Below, one piece after another: positions 16,807 through 28,553 of a stretch of 64,000 nt of DNA; the stretch's first letter is position 1, and each line of letters begins with the position of its first letter. The position numbers and the translations under genes are program-made. The stretch is from Methylophaga sulfidovorans (lineage in GTDB: Bacteria; Pseudomonadota; Gammaproteobacteria; Nitrosococcales; Methylophagaceae), in assembly GCF_900114205.1 (NCBI RefSeq), contig NZ_FOSH01000011.1:1-64000 (forward strand). The letters run 5' to 3'. The notes beneath the pieces were generated by a model. It ran no database searches. It was not told the origin of the DNA and saw nothing but the letters and a program-made list of their open reading frames with translations.

Positions 16807-17430
16807 ATGCTAAGGCAGATTTTTAAAGGACTGGTCAGTGCTTCATTCGTCTTTTTATTCTGTAGCAATGTTTATGCAGAGTCAGCGATAGACAAGGCAT
16901 TAGAAGCCCGAGCAATGGAGGCTATCAGTAAACAAGAACAGTGTTTCTATCTGCTTGACCCTAAATTACCCAGCCGTGAAAAAGTTACCGGCGCTCGGGA
17001 ATGCAATGTAGCCTGCCACAAAATACGATCGAGCTTTAATGTGTATAAAAGATCTAGTTCCTTGAATAAGGATTACCATAAATCAACATTAATTGAGACG
17101 CTTCAAGTCTGTGAAGCCGCTTATGACCGCGTTAAAGCTGCAATGACACCAGCAGAACAAAAATTACATTATCAGCAGTATCTTGATAAGAAAAATACAA
17201 AACCGTTATCACCGCAGGAAAAGTCACAGGCAAAACTTAAAGGGCCTCGAGAGGTGCTTCAAGATAAATCAAAACAGCCTGTTATTGATAGCTTTCTTCA
17301 AAAGTGCACGAAAGGTTACTCCGAGGCCATATGCAATTGTAAAGCGGATGCAGTCATCAAAGAACTCAATGGTGGCGGTTCTGGGATGCGTGCAATCAGA
17401 TCTGTGATGTTGAAGGGCGATATTTGCTAG
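16807..17430 (+). CDS. unknown secreted cysteine-containing protein
   Basis: A 207-residue protein with a signal peptide (about 1-24, ending VYAES). The mature part has about eight Cys in a spaced pattern (EQCF, ARECNVACHK, QVCEAA, then KCTKGYSEAICNCKA and a C-terminal Cys as last residue). An even number of periplasmic cysteines suggests disulfides, possibly two small helical domains. I recognise no family. GGGAG lies at good spacing before the ATG. It appears to stand alone. Confidence 0.75.
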   Translation: MLRQIFKGLVSASFVFLFCSNVYAESAIDKALEARAMEAISKQEQCFYLLDPKLPSREKVTGARECNVACHKIRSSFNVYKRSSSLNKDYHKSTLIETLQVCEAAYDRVKAAMTPAEQKLHYQQYLDKKNTKPLSPQEKSQAKLKGPREVLQDKSKQPVIDSFLQKCTKGYSEAICNCKADAVIKELNGGGSGMRAIRSVMLKGDIC

Positions 17431-17459
17431 TTCAGAAGTTGTATTCGAACTTGAATTAT

Positions 17460-17810
17460 CTAAGAAAGTTTACTGCGGAAAACAAAATAAACCGCACCCA
17501 CCAGACATAAACCGGCCTATAAATAGTCGAGCTTAAGTGGTTCTTTCAGGTAGAAAACAGAAAAGGGGATAAATACCATTAAGGTAATGACTTCCTGAAG
17601 TATCTTGAGCTGACCAACACTGAGTACCGTGTAGCCAATTCGATTAGCTGGCACTTGTAATAAATATTCGAATAAGGCGATTCCCCAGCTGATTAATGCG
17701 GCGATAATCCACGGCTTATTATTAAGTTCTTTCAGGTGGGCGTACCAGGCAAACGTCATAAAAATATTGCTGCAAACCAGCAGCGATACACTAACGAGTA
17801 TGGGATTCAT
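17460..17810 (-). pseudogene. DUF486 small membrane protein gene interrupted by an in-frame TAG
   Basis: The frame from 17810 encodes a four-helix DUF486 protein (SNIFMTFAWYAHLKELNNKP, LLQVPANRIGYTVLSVGQLK). It meets TAG at 17517-17519 right after KLDYL, then continues in the same frame as AGLCLVGAVYFVFR to a second TAG at 17460. Family members normally run through this point into a final membrane helix, so about 20 residues are lost. As with the thioesterase-like gene, TGG to TAG explains it. The truncated 97-residue product lacks its last helix and may be non-functional. Confidence 0.7.
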
Positions 17811-17839
17811 TTACTCTGGTCCTGAGGGTTAAACAGCTA

Positions 17840-18394
17840 TTATTCCTGAAACAGTCTTTTCAGGAGTACATATAAGGCGCCGGTGCCGCCATCATCGACT
17901 GTGGCACTACAAAAGGCGAGCACGATCGCGCTTTGTCGTAACCAGTGATTCAGTTTACTTTTCAATACGGGTTTATTATCCCGCGATCCCCAGCCTTTAC
18001 CATGGATAATTCGCACACAGCGGATCTGTTGTTGCTGACAAAACTCCAAAAACTCGGATAGTGATGGTTCCGCTTTGGCAATGGTCATGCCGTGTAAGTC
18101 TAATTCTGCTTCAATATGGACTTTGCCATTACGTAATTTGCCGAATAGTTTGTGTTGGATCCCAGGCCCACGGTATTCGAGATATTCTTCGTTACCAACG
18201 GTTTCTGGAGAAAACATATCAGAGAATGTTTCCCCCTGATATTCATCATCCATGATCTTTTGGCGAATAGCCTTTGCAACGGGTTTTGGTGTGTTATGAA
18301 TCAAACGATTTTGGCGGATACGGGTAGCATCGCGCATTTCTTGACGAAATAACGCAAATTCGTCCTCATCGGTATCGTCTTTTTTATTGACCAT
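17840..18394 (-). CDS. Smr-domain protein (SmrA/SmrB-like endonuclease)
   Basis: A 184-residue protein with an acidic N-terminal helix and a C-terminal Smr domain (about 95-184). The LDLHGMT motif, IIHGKGWGS and the final DDGGTGALYVLLKR are all present. Smr nucleases of this type in proteobacteria act on nucleic acids; SmrB in E. coli cleaves mRNA at collided ribosomes. The start at 18394 (MVNKKDDTDE) is chosen. The longer reading frame would run through the TPP riboswitch on the other strand and is not credible. It is divergent from the thiC leader. Confidence 0.88.
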   Translation of the reverse strand: MVNKKDDTDEDEFALFRQEMRDATRIRQNRLIHNTPKPVAKAIRQKIMDDEYQGETFSDMFSPETVGNEEYLEYRGPGIQHKLFGKLRNGKVHIEAELDLHGMTIAKAEPSLSEFLEFCQQQQIRCVRIIHGKGWGSRDNKPVLKSKLNHWLRQSAIVLAFCSATVDDGGTGALYVLLKRLFQE

Positions 18395-18491
18395 GAGCGT
18401 GTGGCTACCTGCGGATTTAAGTAAAAGTTCGTCACTATTGTGCCAGATGAGGCTTGTGCAAAAAATCATTTTTGATTTACCATGCGAATCA

Positions 18492-20504
<2,013 letters not shown>

Positions 20505-20505
<1 letters not shown>

Positions 20506-21584
20506 TGAGCCATTATCTCATCATCGGTAGTGGCCTGATCGGACGGCTAACAGCTTGGCGTCTGATTCAGGCAGGCTATCAAGTCACATTATTATCGAAA
20601 GATGACAAAATCGGTACCGACAGTGCTGGTTATGTTGCTGCTTCTATGGTGGCTCCAGCGACAGAAGCAATTACTTCAGAGCCTCTGGTAAAAACAATCG
20701 GACTCAGGTCATATCAGCTATGGCCAGAATGGTTAAACGAGTTAGATGAACCTGTGTTTTATCAGAATGAAGGCACTTTGGTGGTGGCTCATCAGGGCGA
20801 TAAAGCTGAAATGGAGCGTTTTGAGCGACGAGCGAATCATGTACTGGAAGCAGGAGATTATCAGCGTCTTGATAAAACATCGCTTACTGAACGTGAGCCA
20901 GAGCTTGCCGACCGCTTTGATCAAGCACTGTTGTTTGAGCAAGAGTCTTGTATTGATAATCGCCAGTTATATAAGCAGCTTACAACATTTATTGAAACAC
21001 ATGCTGAGTGGATACAAACGGATGATATTGGCGAGTTGAATTCGACAGAGATTGAAAAACTGACTCAACGTTATCTGCAATGCTCAGCAGATACGTTTGA
21101 TGCTGTGCTGGATTGTCGTGGCAATGGTGGCAAAGCAAATTTAGCTGAATTACGCAGTGTGCGAGGCGAAGTGATTCGTGTGTCAGCCCCTGAAGTAAAT
21201 TTCAAACATGCGATTCGTTTAATGCATCCACGTTATCCGTTTTATCTGGCACCAAGGCCGAATAATGAGTATGTGCTTGGGGCAACCGTGATCGAAAGTG
21301 ATGACCGCTCTCAGCTGACTGTTCGCAGTGGCCTGGAGTTGATGTCGGCTTTATATAGCCTGCATAAAGGCTTTGCCGAAGCACGTATTCTGGAAATGGC
21401 TGCACATTGTCGACCGGGGCTGCCCGATAATCTTCCGACGATAAAGCGTACTGATTGGGGCTACATCATTAATGGGTTTTACCGGCATGGTTATCTGTTT
21501 GCACCAGCTATCGCTGATGATTTATGTCAGGTGCTGGCAGGCAATAAAGAACAGATAAAGTTTGGAGCGTTATATGACATCTAA
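20505..21584 (+). CDS. thiO: glycine oxidase ThiO
   Basis: An FAD-dependent oxidase of about 359 residues that turns glycine into the imine used for the thiazole ring under aerobic conditions. It has an N-terminal Rossmann motif (IIGSGLIGRLTAWRL) and a C-terminal CRPGLPDNLPTI and NGFYRHGYLFAPA pattern typical of DAO-family ThiO. ATG at 20505 overlaps the thiC stop by one base. The use of ThiO rather than ThiH implies oxygen-dependent thiazole synthesis. A 7-residue N-terminal segment precedes the FAD motif. Confidence 0.93.
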
Positions 21585-21789
21585 TCTAATGTTACATATC
21601 AAGCTAAACGGTGAGTTAACCGAGCTTGGTAAGGAACAGACTGTTTCTGAGTTCGTTAATGAACAGGACTTTAACGGTCGTTTTGTTATCGTTATCAATG
21701 ATGAATTAATGCCCAAATCACGCTGGCAAGATGTAGTGATTCATGATGGAGACCGTATTGATATCGTGTCTCCGATAAGTGGAGGTTGA
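21574..21789 (+). CDS. thiS: sulfur carrier protein ThiS
   Basis: A ubiquitin-like sulfur carrier that, after C-terminal thiocarboxylation, gives sulfur to the thiazole ring. It ends in the required Gly-Gly (SPISGG). The start at 21574 has GGAG six bases upstream and overlaps the thiO end by 11 bp. An ATG at 21589 would give 66 residues, closer to the E. coli length, but it lacks an SD. Confidence 0.92.
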   Translation: MTSNLMLHIKLNGELTELGKEQTVSEFVNEQDFNGRFVIVINDELMPKSRWQDVVIHDGDRIDIVSPISGG

Positions 21790-21790
21790 G

Positions 21791-22588
21791 ATGAAAGCAT
21801 CTGATTGGCAAGTCTATGGCCAAACCTTGAGTAGTCGATTATTTATTGGCACGGCTTTGTATCCCTCACCTAAGGTGATGATCGATGCTATTAAAGCGTC
21901 TCAGGCGGAAGTGATTACGGTTTCGCTGCGTCGGCAGACATCAGCCGATAAACAAAGTGGCGGCCAATTCTGGCAAATGATTGAGCAGCTTAACTGCCAT
22001 CTTTTACCTAATACGGCAGGTTGTTATAGCGTCAAAGAAGCGGTTAACACCGCACATATGGCCAGAGAGTTATTTGACACTGACTGGGTGAAGCTTGAAG
22101 TATTGGGTGATAGTTATAATCTGCAACCGGATCCATTTGCTTTAGTTGAAGCCACTAAAATATTAATCGAAGATGGATTTAAGGTGTTTCCATACTGCAC
22201 AGATGATCTGGTGTTATGTCAGAAATTGGCAGAGTTGGGTTGTGAAGTATTAATGCCTTGGGGAGCACCCATCGGCACTGGTCAGGGATTACTCAATCCT
22301 TATGCCTTAAAGACATTACGCGAACGTTTGCCAGATATGACTTTATTAGTCGATGCGGGCATTGGTAAACCTTCTGACGCTGTTCAGGCACTGGAGCTAG
22401 GCTTTGATGGCATTTTATTAAACACAGCAATTGCAGAAGCGCTTGAGCCTGAGACCATGGCTTATGCCTTTGCTGATGCCATTAATGCGGGGCGTTTGGC
22501 TTATGAAGCAGGAGTGATGCCTAAACGTGATAATGCCAAACCCAGCACACCCACCTTAGATCAGCCAATCTGGCAGCAACATGCTTAA
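21791..22588 (+). CDS. thiG: thiazole synthase
   Basis: Condenses deoxyxylulose phosphate, the glycine imine and ThiS thiocarboxylate into the thiazole phosphate. The 265-residue TIM barrel shows [60 protein letters not shown] and [12 protein letters not shown]. The start follows GGAGG (21781-21785) by 5 nt and lies just after the thiS stop. A start 12 bp upstream was rejected because it precedes the SD. Confidence 0.96.
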   Translation: MKASDWQVYGQTLSSRLFIGTALYPSPKVMIDAIKASQAEVITVSLRRQTSADKQSGGQFWQMIEQLNCHLLPNTAGCYSVKEAVNTAHMARELFDTDWVKLEVLGDSYNLQPDPFALVEATKILIEDGFKVFPYCTDDLVLCQKLAELGCEVLMPWGAPIGTGQGLLNPYALKTLRERLPDMTLLVDAGIGKPSDAVQALELGFDGILLNTAIAEALEPETMAYAFADAINAGRLAYEAGVMPKRDNAKPSTPTLDQPIWQQHA

Positions 22589-22713
22589 AAGCAGAACTAA
22601 TGCAGCAGAATCATACTGTTGTCACAGAACTCTCTGTGGTTAATCCGTTATTATCCTGCTCCGTTATTTCCAAAGAATGCCTCGTCAGGCGCTTTATTTA
22701 TATGAGGCAATAA

Positions 22714-24165
22714 GTGAATTCAACTTCTAGTCAAAAACCTGCTGTCCTATTAATTGGAGGACTTGATCCTCAGGGTTGTGCTGGCATCAGTGCTGATATC
22801 ATGACGGTCGAGAATCATGGCTGTCACCCTTTACCATTAATCACTGCATTAACAGAGCAGAGTTCACAGGGATTGACAGAATTTGGCCTTGTCAGCCCAT
22901 CAAAGATGATGGCGCAGTATGAAAACTGTATTGCAGATTTTGATATCAAAGCGATAAAAATTGGCTTGATTCCCCATCTCCTCACAGCAAAATACATCAA
23001 AGAGATTCTTTTAAACTTTAATGGGCCCATCATTTTAGATCCTGTGCTTGCAAGCACCAGTGGCGGAGTGACTGTAGATGATGATGTAAAAGCTTTTATT
23101 CGTGATGATATTCTTCCTTTAGTCACTTTAATTACACCCAACCTGCCCGAGTTGACGATGTTGACTGGAAATGATGTCAGTGTCGAAGAAGGGGCGAAAT
23201 CATTACGCCAACTGGGTGTTGCAGCATGTTTGATTAAAGGGGGGCATGCAGAGGGTGCCTTAGCAATAGATTATTTTTCATCTGAGTTAGCTGATTTTTA
23301 TCTTTATAACGATAAAACTGTAGACAAGGTGCGTGGTACGGGCTGTGTACTGGCATCTGCGTTAGCTTCGCAGCTTGCCTGTGGTCAAGATATACGTGAT
23401 GCAGTTGTGCTTGCTAAAGCGTATGTAAGTCGAGGCATAAGGCTTTCAGCAAAGGCGGGTTCATATCAGGTCATCCATCATAGCCAGGATGAGATTGCCT
23501 TAGTGGATTTCCCCAAGCTGTGTTATCAGCCCGAACTGATTAGCCAGACCTTTGATTTTCCCCGTTGCCCTGAGTTAGGTATCTATCCGGTTGTAGATAA
23601 TGCTGACTGGGTGAAGAAGCTTATTGATGAGGGCGTCGATACCATACAGCTGCGAGTAAAGGATCTGGATAACGAGTCAACAAATCAACAAATCGTATCG
23701 GCTCTTCATTATTTACAAGGTAAATCGATACAGTTTTTTGTTAATGACCATTGGCAAGTGGCTATTGAACTCGGTGCTTACGGCGTACATCTGGGACAGG
23801 AAGACTTGCATGATGCAAATTTGAAAATATTGGCCGAAGCCGGGCTGAGGTTGGGTATTTCTACTCACTCGTATTGGGAGCTTGCTCGGGCTCTTGCGGT
23901 CAATCCCAGTTATATTGCATTGGGCCCGATATATGAGACCACGAGTAAGCAGATGCCTTTCTCACCCCAGGGTATTGAGCGTTTGCAACAATGGGTGAAT
24001 TTATTAAAAGGTCAGTATCCGGTGGTGGCTATCGGTGGTATTACACTTGAACGAGCAGAGCAACTGAAAGTCACGGGGGTAGGCTCGGTCGCCATGATTA
24101 CAGCGATTACGCGTGCAAAAGATTATAAATATGTCACCCAGCAATTATTAGATTTGTGGCAATAG
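22714..24165 (+). CDS. thiDE: fused HMP-P kinase / thiamine-phosphate synthase (ThiD-ThiE)
   Basis: A 483-residue bifunctional protein. Residues about 1-270 are ThiD-like (GGLDPQGCAGISADIMT, NLPELTMLTG, VRGTGCVLASALASQ) and phosphorylate HMP-P. Residues about 285-483 are ThiE (YPVVDNADWVKKLI, IQLRVKD, FVNDHWQVA, GVHLGQEDL, LGPIYETTSK, AIGGITLERA) and couple it to the thiazole phosphate. The first domain diverges somewhat from classic ThiD (GLDPQG where SDSGGG is common). GTG 22714 follows GAGG. A 125-bp gap separates it from thiG. Its stop is 2 bp from the convergent next gene. Confidence 0.93.
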   Translation: MNSTSSQKPAVLLIGGLDPQGCAGISADIMTVENHGCHPLPLITALTEQSSQGLTEFGLVSPSKMMAQYENCIADFDIKAIKIGLIPHLLTAKYIKEILLNFNGPIILDPVLASTSGGVTVDDDVKAFIRDDILPLVTLITPNLPELTMLTGNDVSVEEGAKSLRQLGVAACLIKGGHAEGALAIDYFSSELADFYLYNDKTVDKVRGTGCVLASALASQLACGQDIRDAVVLAKAYVSRGIRLSAKAGSYQVIHHSQDEIALVDFPKLCYQPELISQTFDFPRCPELGIYPVVDNADWVKKLIDEGVDTIQLRVKDLDNESTNQQIVSALHYLQGKSIQFFVNDHWQVAIELGAYGVHLGQEDLHDANLKILAEAGLRLGISTHSYWELARALAVNPSYIALGPIYETTSKQMPFSPQGIERLQQWVNLLKGQYPVVAIGGITLERAEQLKVTGVGSVAMITAITRAKDYKYVTQQLLDLWQ

Positions 24166-24166
24166 A

Positions 24167-25066
24167 TCAATTCTTACCTAAGTCAGGTTTAACCTCTCCC
24201 CACTGTGGCCCGATATCAAGTTTATGCTGCTGGCTGTAGCGGTATTCCTGATACTGAATAGGCTTATCAGTAGTTGATTGAGTTTCGTTATCTTCAGTAA
24301 AAGAAGGGGCTGCCGGAGCAACATAGTCGCTGGCAGTGAGATCTTCATTTTTCAGATGTTTGTTTTCATTCGACAATTGCTGGATTTGTTTAATCAGCTC
24401 ATGGTTTGTTGATTGTTGTTTATTCAATTGCTGCTGTAATGCCATGACTTCTTTAAGCAATTTGTCTGGCGAACTTGCATCTGTAGGCGCTGTACTTGTT
24501 GCTGTGCTGTCAGTGGTCGCAGCGGCCGTTGCAGTTGATGCATCATTGGCTGCAGGGGCTGGCTCGGATGGTGTATTTGCAGCAGTCATTGGGTTATCGA
24601 TATCTGGCATAGGGTTAATCAGATTATCCGTTGGGATAACATTGCCATTTTCATCGGTTTTCTTTTTCACAACAGTGGGCAGTGTGACACTTTCTTCTTC
24701 GTCATTTTCCATATCAGTATCAACTGGCGGTAAGGCGGCTGCTTCCTCGTTATCTTCAGATGGGGGAGCGGTAGAGTCTGGCTCAGAACCTGTATCACTA
24801 TCTTCAAGAAGCAGGGGCTCGGCTTCCTCGGCAGGATCATCTGATCCCATCAGAAAAAACATAGCTAAACCACCAATCAGAGATAAAGCTGCCAGACCAA
24901 TCCCGATTTTTATCAGCAACGATGTGGAGAGACCAAGTAATTTTGGCTTCTCTTTGTTATCGCTTTTGTCTTTAGCATCGTTGTTACTTTCGGATCTTTC
25001 ATCCGCTTGAGGACTAGGACTCTCCTCAGTCGCTTCTTCGATAATGTCGTTACTGTCTTCAGCCAT
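24167..25066 (-). CDS. single-pass membrane protein with acidic low-complexity arm
   Basis: A 299-residue protein with no recognised family. Layout: an acidic cytosolic N terminus (1-48), one membrane helix (about 49-72), a long disordered Glu/Asp/Pro/Thr/Ala-rich region (about 75-200), then a short coiled coil (KLLKEVMALQQQLNKQQSTN, about 200-235) and a polar tail. Such proteins can be envelope scaffolds, but nothing here proves it. It lies downstream of the antiporter gene on the same strand, 66 bp away. The antisense reading frame is a composition artefact. Confidence 0.65.
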   Translation of the reverse strand: MAEDSNDIIEEATEESPSPQADERSESNNDAKDKSDNKEKPKLLGLSTSLLIKIGIGLAALSLIGGLAMFFLMGSDDPAEEAEPLLLEDSDTGSEPDSTAPPSEDNEEAAALPPVDTDMENDEEESVTLPTVVKKKTDENGNVIPTDNLINPMPDIDNPMTAANTPSEPAPAANDASTATAAATTDSTATSTAPTDASSPDKLLKEVMALQQQLNKQQSTNHELIKQIQQLSNENKHLKNEDLTASDYVAPAAPSFTEDNETQSTTDKPIQYQEYRYSQQHKLDIGPQWGEVKPDLGKN

Positions 25067-25132
25067 GGTGTTACATCTACCTCAACCACTTATTCCTAGT
25101 TGATATATCGGCTTTAATAACAAAATCTTTTG

Positions 25133-27013
25133 TCATGAAGGCAAACGATTTTCATCAAGGCTACCATCGACCTCAGGTCCACTCATTTCAGCCGGGGTCA
25201 GATCGCCTTCATCTTGCACAAGGGCAACAATGGTCCAGCCCATTTCTGGTTGTAATGATTCTGCCGCAGTAAAAAAGCGCAGACGTTTACGAGGGTTAAA
25301 TGCAAACAATGGGGTGACGCGTCTACCATGTTCACGTAAGTAATCGGCAAAACTAAAGTTTTCAGTCAACTTGGTTTGTTTTATTTTGGCGCCTTTTGAA
25401 ATCAGGCTGGCCATTTTGGCGTAAGTAATTTCATTACCAAACAGAACATGCGAGTCATGACTGATAGCTTTACGTGATTTGACGATGCTACGTTCTTTGT
25501 CTTTTTCCTTATCTGTCGATAAAAAGTAAACGCGATTACTCCCAAACTCTGATTTATAACGCATACAGGCCAGTGCGTTGAGCTCGCTTTGTGGTGTCAG
25601 TGCAAGTATTTGACCTAATCCAATAAGATCCAAGTGGCGGTCAGCATGTTCAGAAACCGCATTACCATAGTAGGTATCCATGCCTTTCATTCGGGCTTCT
25701 TTGACATTACTCCAGCTACCATCAGTGAGACGGGTTCTAAAACCATTATCGTTTAATGCCTGAGCCACGACACGGGCCACAGAGTTGGCACCGACAATAA
25801 GAAAGCCACTATCTTCCGGCTCGGCAACGCCAAGGCGTTTGGCAATGAATTTAGCAGTAGCACCTTGTACCAGAACAGTTCCGATAATAATGGCAAAAGA
25901 TAATGGTACTAGCAGGTCGGCTTTATCGTAGCCAATGTCTTGTAAACGAAGTGCAAATAATGCCGTGACAGCGGCAGCCACAATACCACGTGGTCCAATC
26001 CAACTTATCATCGCCTTTTCTTGCCATGTTAAGTCTGATCCGATTGAGCAGAGGAACACTTTAATCGGACGCACGACAAACTGGATAAATAAGAACAGCA
26101 TTACCGCGCCCATACCCAGTTGAGTAAAGGAATCCAGGTTCAGGCGGGCAGCAAGTAAGATAAATAAACCTGAAATCAAAAAGATACTGAGATCTTCTTT
26201 AAAGTCGAGAATGTTTTCAACTTGCACATTTTTCATATTGGCTAACCAGATACCGAGCACAGTAACGGTAAGCAAACCGGATTCTTCCGAGATTTCATTA
26301 GATACAGCAAATGTACCAAATACCAAAGCTAAGGCAGCTACATTATGTAAGTATTCAGGTAATAAATGCCGACGCAGTAACAAACCAAAACCATAACCAG
26401 CAATAGCACCAATCACCAAACCAACAGCAATGGTTTTAGCGAACATATATAGCGTGTGTCCAACTTCGGCATGACCTTGAAGTTGTATTGATAAAAGAAC
26501 CTCAAATACTAATACTGCAAGGATGGCGCCCAGTGGATCAATGACAATACCTTCCCAGCGTAAGACATTGGAAATTTTGGCATTAGGGCGAACGGTTCTC
26601 AGCATGGGAACGATAACCGTGGGGCCGGTAACGACCATAATGGCACCAAATAAAATGGCCAGTGCCCAAGGGAAATCAAGCAGAATATGTGTGGCAATTG
26701 CGATTGCTGACCAGGTGATGAGTACACCGAGAGTCAAAATATTACGAACAACTTTTTGTAAACCACGAATTTCTTCAAACTTAAGGGTCAGACTTCCTTC
26801 AAACAGGATGACAGCAACGGCCAGAGACACGGTAGGAAAGAGCAGGTCACCAAATAAAGCTTCAGGGTCTAACCAGCCAGTAACAGGACCAAGAACAATA
26901 CCAGCGATCAACAGCAGAACGATGGCTGGTAATTTAATCCACCAGGCTAGCCATTGACATATTATGGCGATAATTCCAATAACTGACAGTGCCATGACTG
27001 CTTCTTGATTCAT
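25133..27013 (-). CDS. cation:proton antiporter of the NhaP/CPA1 type with RCK domain
   Basis: A 626-residue inner-membrane antiporter that exchanges Na+ or K+ for protons. About 12 helices fill residues 1-400 (core segment GAIMVVTGPTVIVPMLR with the VTGPT motif, and SWIGPRGIVAAAVTALFALR, typical of CPA1 members). A TrkA-N nucleotide-binding domain follows (about 400-520: LIVGANSVARVVAQAL). A C-terminal region ends in an acidic tail. The RCK-like domain suggests gating by nucleotide or redox state. The ion cannot be told from sequence. ATG 27013 has AAGGAAGAG upstream on its strand. Confidence 0.9.
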   Translation of the reverse strand: MNQEAVMALSVIGIIAIICQWLAWWIKLPAIVLLLIAGIVLGPVTGWLDPEALFGDLLFPTVSLAVAVILFEGSLTLKFEEIRGLQKVVRNILTLGVLITWSAIAIATHILLDFPWALAILFGAIMVVTGPTVIVPMLRTVRPNAKISNVLRWEGIVIDPLGAILAVLVFEVLLSIQLQGHAEVGHTLYMFAKTIAVGLVIGAIAGYGFGLLLRRHLLPEYLHNVAALALVFGTFAVSNEISEESGLLTVTVLGIWLANMKNVQVENILDFKEDLSIFLISGLFILLAARLNLDSFTQLGMGAVMLFLFIQFVVRPIKVFLCSIGSDLTWQEKAMISWIGPRGIVAAAVTALFALRLQDIGYDKADLLVPLSFAIIIGTVLVQGATAKFIAKRLGVAEPEDSGFLIVGANSVARVVAQALNDNGFRTRLTDGSWSNVKEARMKGMDTYYGNAVSEHADRHLDLIGLGQILALTPQSELNALACMRYKSEFGSNRVYFLSTDKEKDKERSIVKSRKAISHDSHVLFGNEITYAKMASLISKGAKIKQTKLTENFSFADYLREHGRRVTPLFAFNPRKRLRFFTAAESLQPEMGWTIVALVQDEGDLTPAEMSGPEVDGSLDENRLPS

Positions 27014-27089
27014 TCTCTTCCTTTAGCTCAATGGAGCAGTGATAAATGGACGCTAATGGTGACACTAATTAGCATTGTCGAAAAGACTT

Positions 27090-27935
27090 TTACCTGACTA
27101 ATTCAATTTCTGCCCGGCGATTGTATGCTCGTCCTTTAGCTGTTTTATTAGTGGCGGCGGGATCATGGTCAACAAACGAACGCATGACAATTTTTTCTGC
27201 CGGAATTTCATATTTACTAACAAAAAAGTCACGGATGGTTTTGGCTCGGGCTTCTGACAAAGGCACATTTAAACGTTTACGACCAAAGCTGTCAGTGTGG
27301 CTGGTGATGATGATTTGACTGACACAGTCATCCACTTTCACATAGTCAGCAACCCGTGTCAGTGCATTGATAGAAGCTTTGTCCAGATTGGCTTTTTCTG
27401 ATTCAAAATAGACAGTGAGTTTTTTAATTTCGTCAAAGCTATCTGGATAGAGATTGCTTAGGCATTGTTGAAATGCGGGTAATGAATCATTGAACTTCAC
27501 CGTGGATAACTTCACTGTGGTTTCGCCATTATAGGACTGAGAGTGATACCGGATGATCGGGAAACGGCCATCCTGCATTTTTGACAGTGCTTGCTGTGCT
27601 AGCACACCATCGACAATAAATTCTCGTTGGCCGGAAGTGGTAGGTAAGGTCACCAAAGTATCGAATTGATCCGTGTTTTGCCATGGCGCCGCAGACATTT
27701 CAAAGTGCACATCCTTTTTTTGTGCTGGCAGACTATCGGTGACGAATTTTAATTGTAAAGACTGACCATTACGACGATAAAAGCCAGCCTGACCAAAGCT
27801 GGGGATGGTTTGCATCAGTGAACATTCGAGCGGTGACTCAATAACATGCCAATTGGTATCTGTGACCGGCGCCTGAAACTCTTCGGCATAGACTGAGCTG
27901 GTAAATAATAGCGAGGCAATAATCAATTTCAACAT
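27090..27935 (-). CDS. MotY-like OmpA-domain protein
   Basis: A 281-residue periplasmic protein with a signal peptide (about 1-17). The N-terminal domain (WHVIESPLECSLMQTIPSFG) matches MotY, which stabilises the stator around the sodium- or proton-driven flagellar motor. The C-terminal OmpA-like peptidoglycan-binding domain (about 165-281) contains TSHTDSFGRKRLNVPLSEARA and KGRAYNRRAEIEL. The signal peptide at the chosen start supports the N terminus. It sits 4 bp from apt. No motor genes are in the window, so the assignment rests on domain architecture. Confidence 0.82.
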   Translation of the reverse strand: MLKLIIASLLFTSSVYAEEFQAPVTDTNWHVIESPLECSLMQTIPSFGQAGFYRRNGQSLQLKFVTDSLPAQKKDVHFEMSAAPWQNTDQFDTLVTLPTTSGQREFIVDGVLAQQALSKMQDGRFPIIRYHSQSYNGETTVKLSTVKFNDSLPAFQQCLSNLYPDSFDEIKKLTVYFESEKANLDKASINALTRVADYVKVDDCVSQIIITSHTDSFGRKRLNVPLSEARAKTIRDFFVSKYEIPAEKIVMRSFVDHDPAATNKTAKGRAYNRRAEIELVR

Positions 27936-27939
27936 GATG

Positions 27940-28455
27940 TTAATAACTTATTAGAGTGTGTATAGGATAAGACATTAAATTGTCACGACCTTGTAAAAAA
28001 TCAAGTTCCATAACAAAAGCACAAGCGATGACTTCACCACCCAGATTTTCGATTAATTCGCAGCTTGCCCGCGCAGTTCCACCTGTCGCCAGAACATCGT
28101 CAATCACTAAAATTCTGTCGCCGGTACTAATAGCATCAATGTGAGCTTCTAAAGAGGCTGTACCATATTCAAGAGCATAATCTATACGTTGGACATCATA
28201 AGGTAATTTACCTGGCTTACGTAATGGTATAAATCCGACGCCAAGCTCCCAGGCAGCCAGAGATCCAAAAATGAATCCTCTCGCTTCCATTCCCGCTACC
28301 GCCGTAATGGACTCTTTTCTAAACGGGCGAATTAATTCTTCTATACATTCCTTGAGTAACAGTGGGTCCTGCACTAGTGGTGTAATATCCTTGAATACAA
28401 TGCCTGGTGAAGGGAAGTCAGGGATATCTCTGATTTTAGCTTTTAGCTTTTGCAT
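27940..28455 (-). CDS. apt: adenine phosphoribosyltransferase
   Basis: Salvages adenine with PRPP to give AMP. The length of 171 residues is normal. The family core is complete: DFPSPGIVFKDITPLVQDP at the N terminus, GMEARGFIFGS, and the PRPP-binding VLVIDDVLATGGTARA-type motif. It is followed 4 bp later by the MotY-like gene, so the two may share a transcript. Confidence 0.96.
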   Translation of the reverse strand: MQKLKAKIRDIPDFPSPGIVFKDITPLVQDPLLLKECIEELIRPFRKESITAVAGMEARGFIFGSLAAWELGVGFIPLRKPGKLPYDVQRIDYALEYGTASLEAHIDAISTGDRILVIDDVLATGGTARASCELIENLGGEVIACAFVMELDFLQGRDNLMSYPIHTLISY

Positions 28456-28553
28456 AATAATCTCATTGAGCGAAACGGCGATCAGCGTCTATTATATCGG
28501 CAGTAATCGTCCGGTTTTTAGTGACAAACGAATTAACGATAAAAGGAAGCATT

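Noticed and set aside
14953-17810. TAG reassigned to an amino acid throughout this organism
   Set aside because: Several intact genes in the window end normally at TAG, including the transposase, the secreted Cys protein, acnB and the DGC at 50656-51693, so full reassignment is excluded. Partial read-through remains open and is listed as a finding.
24336-25010. 224-residue Ser/Val/Ala-rich reading frame on the plus strand
   Set aside because: It is antisense to the acidic low-complexity membrane protein; its odd composition mirrors the repeats of the real gene. The real gene has a good start, a membrane helix and fits its neighbours.
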